Shown here: one piece after another, positions 1 to 11,390 of the stretch
Position numbering within the stretch: the stretch's first letter is position 1
Layout of the letters: each line of letters begins with the position of its first letter
Source of the DNA: Limnomonas spitsbergensis
Taxonomy: Eukaryota; Chlorophyta; Chlorophyceae; Chlamydomonadales
Direction: 5' to 3'
Assembly: GCA_037349105.1 (NCBI GenBank)
Contig: JAYJMM010000123.1
Span: forward strand, 9,300,001-9,364,000
DNA length: 64,000 nt
Made by a program: the position numbers and the translations under genes
Notes under the pieces: generated by a model
The model's input: only the letters and a program-made list of their open reading frames with translations
What the model was told of the DNA's origin: nothing
Databases searched by the model: none

Positions 1-342
1 GCCCGAGGGAAGGCACATCAAACCTACAGTATTAAGTACAGAGCCCTGGGTCTAGGATACCACGAATCATGCAAGTAGCGGGGTCATGTGGGCAATAGAG
101 GCTGAGGGCCTGAGGGGGCGGGGATGCAAAGGAGGTCAGGAGGAGGGGCAACATGTGCCCTGTTGTTTGAGGCTTCCACAGGAGGAGTGAGTCTTGCCTC
201 AAGAGTTATAAGTTATGAGTTGTGAGATACGAGTACAAAGTTTGATGGCGCGGATACCATGCAAGCATGCCGCGTGAAGGTGCCTCAAAGATTTCACAAA
301 TTCAGCTCTCAGCTTCGACACCCCCCCACTCCCCCTCACCCC

Positions 343-455
343 ATCGACATTACAAAGATGGGACCTGTAGAAAATGGCGTGATGTTTACATTTACCTCTA
401 CCGTAGGTATGAACCTCACGCCATTTTCTACAATTTCCATCTTTGTTATGTCGAT
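343..455. repeat. Long imperfect hairpin (inverted repeat, arms about 45 bp)
   Basis: The left arm (343-389) contains ATCGACATTACAAAGATGG and GTAGAAAATGGCGTGA. The right arm (409-455) contains the reverse complement of both with few mismatches, around a loop of about 20 bp. It could be a snap-back MITE, a small-RNA precursor or a transcript hairpin. It lies downstream of the last resolved exon of the minus-strand Q/RS-rich gene. Confidence 0.6.
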
Positions 456-599
456 GATGACTGCTAGGTAACAAATAATGTCCCATGCATCACAATCCCC
501 CCCCACCCGATCCCAGGACTCCACCCTGCTGGTACAGTCCCCTAGGATGCTCCCCCTCGGCCCTCATCCCCTCCGGGCAACAGACATCAGAGACCCCAC

Positions 600-646
600 C
601 CAAGCCAGTCCACCCAAGCCAGTCCACCCAAGCCAGTCCACCCACC
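600..646 (-). repeat. 15-bp triplication at a 5' splice site
   Basis: Directly after the proposed donor of exon 9 of the Q/RS-rich gene, the minus strand carries three copies of GGTGGACTGGCTTGG. The donor itself (GTGGGTGG) is the start of the first copy. This is one of several junction-seeded repeats in the window. Confidence 0.5.
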
Positions 647-3600
647 TTCTGGCGCAGCTCTTCGTGGGGTCCCATGGAGCGGGGCTGGCTGTAGCGGTGT
701 GCTGGCATGTCATCCCTATGCTCCTTGATACGATACCTGCACGCAGGGGAAAATTCTGAAAGGCTTTACACCTTCAGTGCCAGGGATAACAGGTGGTCGG
801 AAGGCTGGCCTCGGTTCACACTTCTGACAGGATTAATTCACACCTCCGGAAGCATCGCATTGCATCGCACCGCACCTGTCAAAGAATTGGTGCGAGAGGT
901 CGCTGCTGAGCCGCGTCCTTGAAAGGGTGTTGGACACGTAGCCCTCAGGCCCCCATGAGGACGGGGAGGAGGACCGCGGCCTGCGCACCGCAAAAGGAAA
1001 CAAAAGGGGAATGTGGACCTGCAGCTGTCTAATCCTTGTCTTTTTCCTGCTTGCTGGGCCGCGGGATTCTGATGCACGTCTGGTCAATTTCGCAGCAATG
1101 GCGTCATGCTCTTTGTGCCGGCTGGGCCACGGTATGCCTATGCCAGCACGGCTTGATTCACCAACTTGGCGCCATGACTTCACAGCCGCCTTGACCTTGG
1201 AGCACCTGGCTATTGAGCAAAACAACAGCACAGCTAAGCAAAACAAGAAGTGCTCGCTCATGCCTGCCCAGATCCGTTACCTGACGGGTGATCCTCCTTG
1301 GCCTTGGGGTACCTGGACATTGAGCAAAACAACAGCACAGCAAAAGCAAAACAAGAAGTGCTCGTTCCTGCCTGCCCAGGTCCGTTACCTGACGGGTGAT
1401 CCTCCTTGGCCTTGGGGCACCTGGCCATTGAGCGCCCCTGCCAAGTAAGCATCCTCCGCGGACGAGGAACCCGCCACACGGCCAGCCGCCTCGCCCGCGC
1501 CGCCAGCCAAGTACGCCGGTGGCCGGTCTCTCGGTCTCGTCGCCCTCTTGGTCTGCTTCTTTGCCATACCCCCCCACCGCGTTTGCTCTACGGGGTCCAT
1601 CCTCAGCCGCATCTGGGGCTGTGCCGGCTGCCTCGCCAGCGCTAGCACGCGCTGCGAGACCGGCGGGGAGCTGGAACGCTGCCGCCTGCTAGCCGGGTGC
1701 CCCGCCATCCTCGCAGCCATGGCGGCTACGCGCTCAGCTTGCAGGCTAGGCTGTGTCTTGGGCACTGGAGCCGGCAGCAGCTGGGGGTGTGCGTAGGGGG
1801 ATGGCACCGCGCGGGACATACGGATGGATGTGGTGGCAGTGGGAACAGCTGAAGGCTCTGGACTCAGGCTGCGGCGCGATTGTGCTGCGAGAGAAATAAA
1901 AGATTGAGGCGGGGGATGAATGACTGCCATGGACGACAGGTCGAGGTCAAGAGCTTCGTATCAGGGTGTCAGGTTTAAGGGTTAGGCTTCAAGCCAGAGC
2001 CGAAGGGCTCAGGTTTATCACGAGTAGCTTCTAGGCTGTGCCCTGAAGATGGCATGCAGCCTAATAAATAAAGTTTTGAGAGTGCAGTCCTTGAGCCGTT
2101 TTCTACTTTAACGACCCCTCGGCACAAAATCCAGGATACTGAGGGATCCGGAGCCTAGACACATCGCCACAGCGCATCTTGTAGGCAGGGAGACATAAAG
2201 GTCCAAGCAATACCGGGGAGACCCAGCAAGTGAGTGACGTTACACCTCTGGGCCCTGCTCCAAAATACCCAGCGAGTGAGTGACATTACACGTCTGGCCC
2301 TGCTACAAAAGACCCAGCAAGTTTGTGCAACGAATGGCTCCAAAAGGCTGATGCGAGGCATAACTTACTACTTATGAGCAACGAGGGTAGAAGCAAGCAA
2401 AGGGGGAAATGGCAAGATAGGCTGAGGTAGTGAGCCTAGGGAGCCGCTGGTGCACATTGGGGGGCTGTGAGGCTACCTTCGGTGGGCTGCCCCACGGCCG
2501 CCAAAGGCCCGATTGGGACCCAGCCTTGACCAGCCGACTAAAACAGGCCCAAGCAGCATGGCTGGCTGCGCACAAGGCAACCAGCCAGAGGCCGGAGGTA
2601 GATGATTTGTAGCTGAACTGTAGCTGAGCCAACGAAAAGTCAACAATCCCTGTCCCTGTTCCCTACCTGACTGCCTGGCGACGGTGGCCATGGTGATCCT
2701 CGTCTGAGGGCTGGTCACATTATTGGGCTTGCCACGGCGCCCCGGCTCCTGCTGTAACCGCGGATTCAGAGCGACCCCCCATGCGCTATGCACCCTGCAT
2801 GGGGGAGGAACCAGGCACATACTCAGGTGGGTGTTGAGGTCATGCAGCAGCAGGGAGGCAGGTTCAAGGGGATCCAAAATTTCAAGGGGAGTAGGGAGTA
2901 GGGGGGTAGGGGAGTAGGGGAGCAGGCGGGTTCAAGGGGGGAGGAGCAAGCTCAGGTGGTCGTAGCTTTCTAGGTTGCAGATCAGGTGCAGGGGCGGTAT
3001 CCTGCAAGGTAGAGAAGGAAGTGAAACATATGGCTGGGTGCAAGGGTGGTACAGAGGCAGGATGACAGGTTGAAAGGGTGGGGGGGCAATGCAGCTGGGT
3101 GCAGGCTTGTAGGCTGCAAAACACGTGTACGGGCCTTACCCTGCATGATAGAGAACGAAGCTAAACGCTTGGCTGTGTGCCAGGGTGGAAGCAAGGTAAG
3201 GTGACAGGTTGGGGGGGGGGGGGGGGCGTAGGTGGTTGTAGCCTTCTAGGCTGCAGGTCAGGTGCAGGGGCATTACCTTGCATGATAGAGGAGGTGAAAT
3301 GATTGGCTGAGTGCAAGGGTGGTGCAGAGGTAGGGTGAAATGTTCAAGAGGGGGGGCGACGCAGGTGGGTGTAGACCGCAGATGTTGAGCAGCAGCAAGG
3401 CCCAGAGACGGAATTTAGGGCAGCCATGCTCTGTGATGGGAAGCCACACATCTTTGGACCCCCCACCATGAATGCGCAAAACAAAGTCATTCAGTGATCT
3501 CCGGGTTTGAGACATTCCGCGTAGTCGCCCATACTGGGGCTTAACCCTTTCGCACACCAACCAAAATCCAACCCCATTCCCGCACCTTGAGGACCTGCGT

Positions 3601-6592
3601 CCGGTCCCGTCACTGTCCGTGTACCCTGGGCTGGCAGAGGCCCTGCGACGTGTGGGTGGGGAGCCTGATGTGCTGCGGCCCCCACCAGGGCCTGGGGAGC
3701 CGGAGGAGTGGATAGGGGAGCGGGAGGAGTAGCCAGAGTGCGGATCTCGGAGGCGGTGGGAGCGGGAGCCGGAGCTGTACCCGCCATGCGAGGGGGAGGG
3801 GGAGCGCCTGCTGGCAGTACGAAGGGGCAGAAGGGCAAAGGGTAGGGCCCAGCAATCAAAAGGGGAGCACCAGCAGGAATAATAAATTAATGAATTCATT
3901 GATTACTTCATTTCCTTTACTGCGGTAGTAGTTACTTAAACATTGAGCCTCCTAAATTATGACAAATTTTCGCAGGTTCAATGTGTAAGCTCTCCAGGCA
4001 CACCGTGATGGGCGCTGGCAAAGTTTGGAGAAGTGGAAGCAGCAGCAGTGTCAGCGAACTCCACTGACCAGTCAGAATCGATTGGGTGTCCAATGCACCC
4101 TGGATGTATCCAATAAGGTATGCAGGGTCCCCTTTGAGAAAAAGGGAAAGTTAGAATCTGCTGAATGTTTTAAGATTCCGTGCACTTATTTTCGGAATCC
4201 TTTTTCTTCCAACCTGCCACTCAACCCCATCCTTCAACGCTCTAACCCGCAAATCTCAATACCTACCCCCCGTTCTTAAACGCTGAATGCTCAACCCCCC
4301 TCCCATTACCCTAAACCCTCGTCGTTCAACCCCCATCCATAAACCCTCCAAGCGTAACCCGCTATGTTCAACCCGTTATGCTACCCCCCCATTCCTAGAC
4401 CCTGGGCAGTGTGCCCCACCAGGCCCTGATGAGGGGATATAAAGCCAAGCTGACACAGGCCGAAGCGATTGCCAAAGCTCTCCATTCAAACAGCCATTGC
4501 TAATTGCTGCTGAGACAGCATAGGCTGCCATGCAGGTGCCAGTCTTGCGTCCGCAACCCGAGCCCCGTCTGTGGTACCATAAGGCCCCTCTCAAGAGTCT
4601 CAACCCTGACTCAACCCTAAACCCTGACTGAACCCTCTCCCTCCACCTGTCCATTAGCCTTGGCTTCTGGAGACGTCCTGTATCACCCCCCCAGCCTCAT
4701 GCTCAGCTCCTGGCACCAACTTGCCTCCATAGTCCTCCCCCCACCTTCCAGGCCCACACCCTTGAGTCAAGCCTGGCGTCTAGCAACACCTTGCCTCACC
4801 CCCCATATCTCAAGCCTGGCTTCTAGCAACACCTTGCCTCACCCCCCATATCTCAAGCCTGGCTTCTAGCAACACCTTGCCTCACCCCCCATATCTCAAG
4901 CCTGCAGTTTCCTCACCCCCCTGGACCCCCCCATCTCTCAAGCAAGGCTTCTGGCTATACCTTGGGCCAGGGGAGGAGGATGGTCTGCTGCTGCTTGAGG
5001 CGCCGCCCCGCCGCTGCGCCTGCTGTGCCGCTGCTGGGAACCGGTCTCGGGGCAGCGCTGAGGCCGGACGGGACCGATCAACAGTCCTGCCAGGCTGAGC
5101 AGCCGCCCCGCGCCCGCCAGCAGCCCCACGGCCTCCGCTGGGGTCTCTCTGTCCCGCTGTGTATGGGGGGACAGGCCAAAAACATGCAGGCAGTCTTGGG
5201 CATCAGCCTTTATTTTTTTTTGTGAAGTCGACTGTCGCAGACAGGCCGGAGGGCAGCCACTACCGGGCCAATGGGGAACATACCTTGGCCAATTGACGGC
5301 CGGGGGTACAAACAGCAGGCTCCTTGTTGCACCTGACCCCAGGCCGTCGGCCATGAGTTCCACAACCTTTTTCCATTGTAGCTGTAGCACCACCAATATA
5401 ACAGGTTTTGGCATAGCCCTCCCAGCTTCCGCCAAACCAGCCTCCTAGATCCACGTCTTAAAGAGAGTTACCATTTTTTCCTTATGGGCCTTGTCTTGAA
5501 AGTTCCTGCCCCCAAGAGTTGTCAAGCACTGTCAACCCTCCAGCCTTAAACAGTCACAATGGCTCAACTCTACCCAGCCCACCTGCCCACGTAGACATAC
5601 ACCCTTCACAAACAGCAGGGCAGCGACATGAACTAGCCAGCATATGAGGACCCCAGTCTCTGCCCTGCCTGCTGCCATCTAGGACAGTCCATGTGCCCTT
5701 AACAGCCCAGCTTTGGACGTGACATAGCCAGCACATTCAACCCAGTCTCATCCTGCAAGCTGCCCCCTGGCTTATCCCTTATCAAATCGGCTTGGCCTGG
5801 GACATGACTCTGACCGTATCCCGGCCTCATCCTACCCTGCCATCTGCCCCCCTGGCTATTCCGTGCCAAACAAATCATGAATTATGTTGGACATGCAGTC
5901 AGACGTTGCAAGCACAGCAAAGGGCCAGCACTGAACATTACTATGAAATGCTAGCTAGATGTCTGATATCTCCCACAAGGTGGCAAGCTCCACCCCTTGC
6001 TGGCTCATCTGTTGGACAGGAATGGAATGGAGGTACATGGTCCCATCCACTCCCATGCAGCCATGCAAGTACCGCTGATTCTCAGCCGCATGTGCCCAGT
6101 CAGCATGGTTTACAGTTTGTGCACCGCTCAGATATGGAGGGCTCACCTGAAGCACTACCACTACGGGATGTGCCAACGCCACCAGATGCTGCGCTCTGGG
6201 GCCTGACTGGAGACCTGGACGAGCGCCCAGACTGTCCGGAGGAAAGCTGTTGCCGTGACGAGGGCGCATGGAACGGACGCTGCTGCTGCTGCTGCTGCTG
6301 TCCCTGCTGCTGCTGTGATGGGAGCGGACGCTGCTGCTGCTGCTGCTGCTGTCCCTGCTGCTGCTGATATTGGCCATACTCAGGTTGAGCATATTGCTGC
6401 TGCGCCCTGCCTGCCGACTCGAACTGTGAGTCAGTACCTGCATGGTGCAGTCGACCGAGGTCAGTGCGGTCGCAATAGGTCGAGGGGGGCTGATTTAAGG
6501 TTGAAGTGAACTATATTACCGTAGGCCTCGCCATCAAGGTCATCATAGGCTGGGTTGACGCCAGAGGCGACGGGCTGGTTTGACTCGAACAT
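646..6592 (-). CDS. Q/G/RS-rich protein of unknown function, nine exons, 3' end not resolved
   Basis: I do not recognise this protein. Exons on the minus strand are 6592-6520, 6437-6147, 5156-4961, 3810-3586, 2794-2667, 1884-1389, 1205-1162, 980-938 and 736-646. All joins are GT-AG and keep one frame (529 codons so far). The start is ATG at 6592, reading MFESNQPVASGVNPAYDDLD. Exon 2 carries two polyglutamine blocks from CAG repeats. Exon 3 is rich in G, A, Q and S. Exon 4 is an RS-like stretch (RRSPSPS, SRSPIHSSGSPGPGG). Exon 6 is rich in P, S, R and A. Exon 9 ends HRYSQPRSMGPHEELRQK. The composition resembles disordered RNA-processing or chromatin proteins, but no folded domain is visible, so that is inference only. 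Exons 1-6 are fairly secure; exons 7-9 rest on phase agreement alone. No stop codon was placed, so the gene may run past the left edge. Confidence 0.6.
1203..1440 (-). repeat. Tandem ~115-bp units spanning an exon end, donor and acceptor
   Basis: The minus strand repeats CCAGGTGCCCCAAGGCCAAGG followed by CCCGTCAG and the donor GTAACGG, then a T-rich stretch ending CTCAATGTCCAG. The first copy is the 3' end of exon 6 (donor at 1388-1387). The second lies in the intron with the same donor and an acceptor-like edge. The third edge (CCAGGTGCTCCAAGG) is the proposed acceptor of exon 7. Each unit therefore contains an acceptor, about 38 exon-like bases and a donor. The middle copy could be a skipped or alternative exon. 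Confidence 0.6.
2440..2640 (-). mobile_element. MITE-family copy, Q/RS gene intron 5
   Basis: The reverse complement carries CAGCTACAGTTCAGCTACAA, CCTCCGGCCTCTGGCTGG, GTCAAGGCTGGGTCCCAATC, GGGCCTTTGGCGGCCG and ends in GGTAGCCTC. This matches the family order, but the ends are worn. Confidence 0.55.
2945..3350. repeat. Tandem ~140-bp intronic repeat, about three copies
   Basis: Three diverged copies of a unit contain TTCTAGGCTGCAGGTCAGGT, a CATGATAGAG segment, a TGGCTG segment and a GCAAGGGTGGTGCAGAGG segment. A G-homopolymer of about 16 interrupts the array near 3210. It lies in the intron between exons 4 and 5 of the Q/RS-rich gene, and I see no coding frame in it. Confidence 0.55.
4250..4660. 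repeat. Degenerate telomere-like CCCTAAACC-rich tract
   Basis: Spaced CCCTAAACCCT, CTCAACCCC and AACCCTGACTCAACCCT motifs recur across this stretch of intron 3 of the Q/RS-rich gene. Similar tracts occur near 10380-10480, 17700-17760, 41240-41290, 44600-44690 and 50880-50940. They resemble interstitial TTTAGGG-type telomeric repeats, but are too diverged to call perfect arrays. Confidence 0.5.
4760..4970 (-). repeat. Donor-seeded 43-bp tandem repeat after exon 3
   Basis: The real exon 3 donor reads CCCAAG|GTATAGCCAGAAGCC on the minus strand. Downstream in the intron, three near-identical 43-bp copies read GCAAGGTGTTGCTAGAAGCC and continue TTGAGATATGGGG, matching the TTGAGAGATGGGG after the real donor. 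Every copy keeps AAG|GT, so each is a potential alternative 5' splice site. Confidence 0.65.
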
Positions 6593-7036
6593 GTTATCGA
6601 ACCCGGGATCCTGCCTCGCCTACGCCACGAATTTTTAAGTTTTCAATGCATTTCGAGCCCCTCAGCGACAGCTGGATCAAGAAGACAGTGCATGCCTCTC
6701 TTGTAACCGCACCCTCTGCAATGCCTCCCTGCCTATTCGATTCCGGGTCAGGGAAGCGAGCTGACTTTGGTCCATTATATAATTACATCAGCCTGTGTCT
6801 TTGGTGCTGGATGTTGCGCAGTTTCTGTCGTGCCCCGAACATGTTCGCAAACGCAAACAGCTCCTACCCGCTCCAGAACCATTATATATTGTTGTGGTAC
6901 TCCGGTGTACGGCATTTAAAATCCCGTATTCCTCAATCCACGCTCAGGCGTTTTCTTTCTTTCTTTCTACAGATCGCTAGTATAAGATCAAATTGGCGAT
7001 TGACGGAATTTGATTCGGCGGGATAGAGGATCAAGA
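6593..7036. promoter_or_regulatory. Divergent intergenic region between the Q/RS-rich gene and RAE1
   Basis: Only 444 bp separate the two divergent start codons (6592 minus, 7037 plus), so both promoters and 5' UTRs must lie here unless an upstream noncoding exon exists. The stretch holds no convincing coding exon. I cannot assign a TATA box or transcription start with confidence. Confidence 0.5.
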
Positions 7037-10000
7037 ATGGCCTTCGCTGCCCCTGCTGCCTTTGCGCAGGCGAAGCCCTCTTATAATCCTAACAACGGTG
7101 TGATAAGATCATTTTTCATTGCAACTTCGAATTGCTCTCTAAAAGCCTTACGCTTTATCTCTCATTTTTAAACAGACGTCGAGGTGCAGACACCTCCCGA
7201 TCTGGACGGGATCTCCAGCTTGTCATTCAGTGTGAGAAGGCATATCCCCCCACAGCATGATATGATCCTCAGAGCGAAGAGATGCATGGCCAAACATGCC
7301 ATGACGGCTGCAGCTTTGCATGCCATGCGCTTGATGCTACTACCGAATCATCGCAACCTCCATCATGCTTCAACATGGTCTTCAGAGGCAGATTCAGAGG
7401 GGTTAGATTTGTACTTGAATAAGGCGCGCTGAACTTGGGACTGTGGTGTGGTGGCCTCAGCTTCTTCTGAAAAAGTGACAGGACTGCAGCCTTGTTTCCG
7501 CTGGATGTCAACGCTCACCTATGCTGCCATGTGTTGAGGTAAACCATGAGCCATGCTACCACTGCCTGCTGCACGCAGCCTGTGGCTAACCACTTGATCG
7601 CAACATCGTGGAACAATTTTGCCTACTGCTGGGAGGTGACTCCGCAAGGGCAGGCAGTGGCCAAGGCGCAGCTCAAGGAGCACCAGCAGCCGCTCTTGTG
7701 CAGCGCGTGGCATGCAGACGGCTCGCAGGTCTTCACAGGGGGCTGTGACAAAACCGTCCGACTATGGAACCTAGCTACCAATCAGTCACAACAGGTGGCG
7801 CAGCATGACGCTCCGATCAAGTGGGTCTAAGTCGCGGTTTATTCTTGGGTGCTTCTGCTGCATTTCAGCTACATTGCGGCCTATGGCTAGGGTTGCTGGT
7901 GAAGCACGCCCTACTGCTTGAGCCATCGGCTGAAAGCTGGTCAAATTTGGATCCCTGTCTTCCCAGTGGTGACTGCACAGGGCTGATCTGGTTCGCACAA
8001 AAGAAATGTCATGGGTGGTACGCGAGCCTTATATTGAGTGATCAAGGAAGGAGCTTGCGGTAACCCAGACACTGGACCTCAGGTGTTAATTTTGGGGATG
8101 GGTGCATTCATGGGCGTAGCCTTACGCATGGGAGTGTGCTGGGCTTGTTAATAGGCATGGACATGATCATGGGTGTATGCATAGGGATGGGTGCATTCAT
8201 TAACATGGCTATGAGCATGGGAGTACGCATGGAGATGGGTGCATCCATGGGCATAACCATGAGCATGGGAGTATGCACGGGGATGGACGCATGCATGGCC
8301 ATGGCCATGAGCATGGGAGTATGCATGGGCAAGCTTCCATTCATGAACATGGCTATGGGCATGGGAGTAGGCAGGGGAATGGGTGCATCCATGGATGTGG
8401 TCATGAGCATAGGAGTTTGCATGCGCATGGGTTCATCCATGAGGATGGGGATCATGCATGAGATTGGTGCCTCCATGGGCATTGTCTTGAGCATGGGAGT
8501 TTGTATGGGGAGGGGCGCATTCATGGACGTCGCCATGAGCATGGGAGTATGCATAGGGATGGGTGCTAACACGGGCAGGGCCATGAGCATGCAGGTATGC
8601 ATGGGGATGGGTGCATCCATGAACAGTGCCATGAGCATGGGAGTATGCATAGGGATGGGTGCTAACATGGGCAGGGCCATAAACATTCGGGTATGCATGG
8701 GGATGGGTGCATCCATGGACATTGCCATGAGCACGGGAGTATGCATGGGATTGGTGCATGCATGGGCATGGGCATGGCCATCAGCATGGGAGTACGCATG
8801 GGGATGGGTGCATGCATGGACATGACCATGAGCATGGGAGTATGCATGGGGATGGGTGCATGAATAGCCATGGCCATGAGCATAGGGGTATGCACAGGGA
8901 TGAATGCATTCGTTGGCATGGACACGAGCAAGGAGTGTGCATGGGGCTTCTGCATGGTTACGGGAAGTAGCAGGTTGGATGGCAATGCAAACCAGTGCTG
9001 TTTAAGTGCGCACCAGGCCACGTCTGGGAGGCTGCCAGGCAGTCACCAATGGTTCGATTGGGTCAAAACACGACTGTCCTATGGCCGCCGCTCCAAAGAA
9101 ATAGGGCATGCTGCAACAGGGCACCACGGCCAAGATGTAGCTGGATTTAAGCTGATTAGATCTGTCAATGGCACTCATGGTTGCAATGTGATGTGGCTTT
9201 GGATGTGCTGCTGGCTGCTGGCCCTTAGTGATCGCAACCTCCCGCATCCCCAGGCATTGCTTCTTCGTCCAAAGCATGAACATGCTGGTCACGGGTGGCT
9301 GGGACAAGAGCCTGCGCTTCTGGGACTGCCGGAGTCCCACACCGGCGCACACGCAGCAGCTGCCGGAGCGGATCTACGCAATGGACGTAAACTTCCCCCT
9401 GGCCGTGGTTGCGACGGCAGACCGGAATGTGCACATTTACAACCTAACGCAGCCGCAGGTGAGCAGGTTTCTCTGATGCTTCGGCGAGGGCGGAGAGTTA
9501 GATGGTGGCCCTGCCCAGTGCTGTGGCCGTTTTCGGTTTTGTAGGGAGCGGGGAGCAGAGTATGCCACAATGGGGGTACACCATGGATACCCCCGCATTG
9601 GGGAGGCAGGCATGCCCACCGTCATTGCCGTTATGTGCTTGAGGACCCTATTTGCATCGCATTCCTTGATCCTGTACCTGGACTTGCGTCTCTGCACCTG
9701 CTCACCTACTTATGAACCAGTTCCAGGACTCAAGTGGTCTCCTGCCCCTACTTCAGGGTTGAATATTTGTATGTGGAAACCTGCTCAACTGCTCAGCTGC
9801 TCAACTGCCCAACTGCGCCTCAACTGCTCAACTGCCCCTCAACCCCATGACAGCATCACCTGCTCACTTGCCCTGAACCTTGCATGATGATGCCCACAGG
9901 CACCTTTCAAGACGATTCAGTCGCCGCTGAAATGGCAGACCCGGTGTGTGAGCTGCTTCCCCGACAAGACTGGCTGGTTGATCAGCTCCATTGAGGGGCG

Positions 10001-11390
10001 AGTGGCGGTGCACCAGGTAGCAGACGATGAGGCGGCAAAGGCAAAGAACTTCACGTTCAAGGTGGGGCCGGGGCTTGGGCCTTTGGGGGGGGGTGAGGCG
10101 GCTAAGGGCTGAGAAGAGGAGATTCGTGTTCATCGTGTTCAACGACAGGTCCCTGGCTTCCCTAGGAATTGTTTGGAATTGCCAGGGGAAGGTCGAGGAA
10201 GTGGCGGCTTGGTGAACATGCTTGGACCAGGGTGCAAGCATCGGAGCTCAAGGCAGACAATTTCCCCCCTTGCTGCGTTGCAAGGCATGCTTGCCTAGCT
10301 TGGAACCCTACACCTGAAAAAATGCAATCCTGAACCCTGACCCCCCTTCCCTCCCTTAAATCCACTAGGGAGGCGCACCCTTGGAACTAAAACCTTCCTA
10401 GCACCTAGCTGACCACCCTAATTCCACAACCCTGAACCTTAATTCTCAGACCCTAAGTCCTAGTTCCTCACCCCCCTCTCTCAGTGCCACCGAGGAGACC
10501 CGCCCAATGCCAGCGACATCTATGCAGTCAACTCCATGTGCTTCCACCCTATCTTTGGCACATTTTCGACGGCCGGCTCGGACGGGACGTATAACTTCTG
10601 GGACAAGGACAGCAAGCAGCGGCTCAAGCAGATGGACAAGGCTAAGTATGGGACCACGCCGGCACCCATCGCCTGCTCCAACTTCAGCAAAGACGGAACC
10701 ATCTATGCGTACGGAGTCAGTTACGACTGGAACCGGGGGTACTCTGAGTGAGTGTGGCATGAGGTTGAGGGATCCTGAGATTATCAAAGTGTGTGATGCA
10801 TGAAGTTTCAGGATGGATGGGATACCGGTACCTGAGAGGAAGGGATGTGTGAGGTCCAGTTATTTTAATACTTGGGGAGTTAGGGATGCAATGTGCGGAT
10901 GTCTGGAAGAGGGTGCAAAGTGTACTCAAGAGTGATGGCTTCATTCAGTTACTTGGATGTGGGGGCTCAAGTGTGATGTGTCACACATGTATGTCGGCTA
11001 GGGTGTCGACATCAGGCATGGCTCGGTTCAGCTCTTGCCCTAGAGTCCCAGAGGGGAGCATCGGGAATCCTTAAGGAGTTCTTGACAATTTGACATCAAT
11101 GAAAATTGGTTTGTTTTGTCCAGTGGAAAGCATAATGTTGGATTTCTTCTCGCCAGGAGTTATCAAACAGTAATTAAAGCGTGCTGTTGGATGTTTGGCA
11201 CTTCCTGTGCTGTGAGACATGGATGGAAAGTGAATTATTTTTTGTCCAGTGGGAAGTGTGTGACGTTGGATATCTGACCCTTTGCTGCAGGTACAACCCT
11301 CAAACCATGAAGAACGCTATCCTGCTGCATCCCATCAAGGAGGAGGAGGTCAAGCCGAAACCGAAGGCGCCCTCAGCAGGCCGCAAGTAG
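7037..11390 (+). CDS. RAE1: mRNA export factor RAE1/Gle2, WD40 beta-propeller protein
   Basis: RAE1 docks mRNA export complexes at the nuclear pore by binding the GLEBS motif of NUP98-type nucleoporins, and it also acts at the spindle. Exons are 7037-7097, 7176-7231, 7579-7820, 9254-9458, 9900-10061, 10485-10747 and 11291-11390. They join in frame to 362 residues, close to animal (368) and plant RAE1 lengths. Diagnostic stretches are VEVQTPPDLDGISSLSFS, GGCDKTVRLWNLATNQSQQV, GGWDKSLRFWD, IYAMDVNFPLAVVATADRNV, SPLKWQTRCVSCF, SIEGRVAVH, AKNFTFKCHR, IYAVNSMCFHPIFGT, FWDKDSKQRLKQ and YDWNRGY followed by YNPQ. The WD repeats are complete and no frameshift is seen. It is divergent from the Q/RS-rich gene and convergent with the glycosyltransferase gene. 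Intron 3 is expanded by a satellite. Confidence 0.95.
8097..8935. repeat. 48-bp minisatellite in RAE1 intron 3, about 17 copies
   Basis: The unit is built from ATG-rich motifs such as GGGATGGGTGCATCCATGG and GCATGGGAGTATGCATG. Forty-eight is a multiple of three, so long frames stay open on both strands and produce Met-rich artefact translations. It lies wholly within the intron between 7820 and 9254. Confidence 0.85.
9775..9850 (+). repeat. Short CTGCTCAACTGC repeats in RAE1 intron 4
   Basis: About seven diverged copies of an 8-14 bp motif (CTGCTCAACTGC, CTGCCCCTCAAC) give a pyrimidine-rich stretch roughly 50 bp before the exon 5 acceptor. It may simply lengthen the polypyrimidine region. 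Confidence 0.5.

Noticed and set aside
6280..6367. Cys-rich or Ala-rich plus-strand frames over the CTG triplets
   Set aside because: The triplet tract is polyglutamine (CAG) in the spliced minus-strand gene, which has matching junctions on both sides.
8108..8825. Met-rich frames on both strands in RAE1 intron 3
   Set aside because: Created by a 48-bp ATG-rich satellite inside an intron that is cleanly bounded by RAE1 exons.
8097..8935. Junction-seeded repeat in RAE1 intron 3
   Set aside because: No similarity to the exon 3 donor (ATCAA|GTGGGT) or the exon 4 acceptor could be seen.
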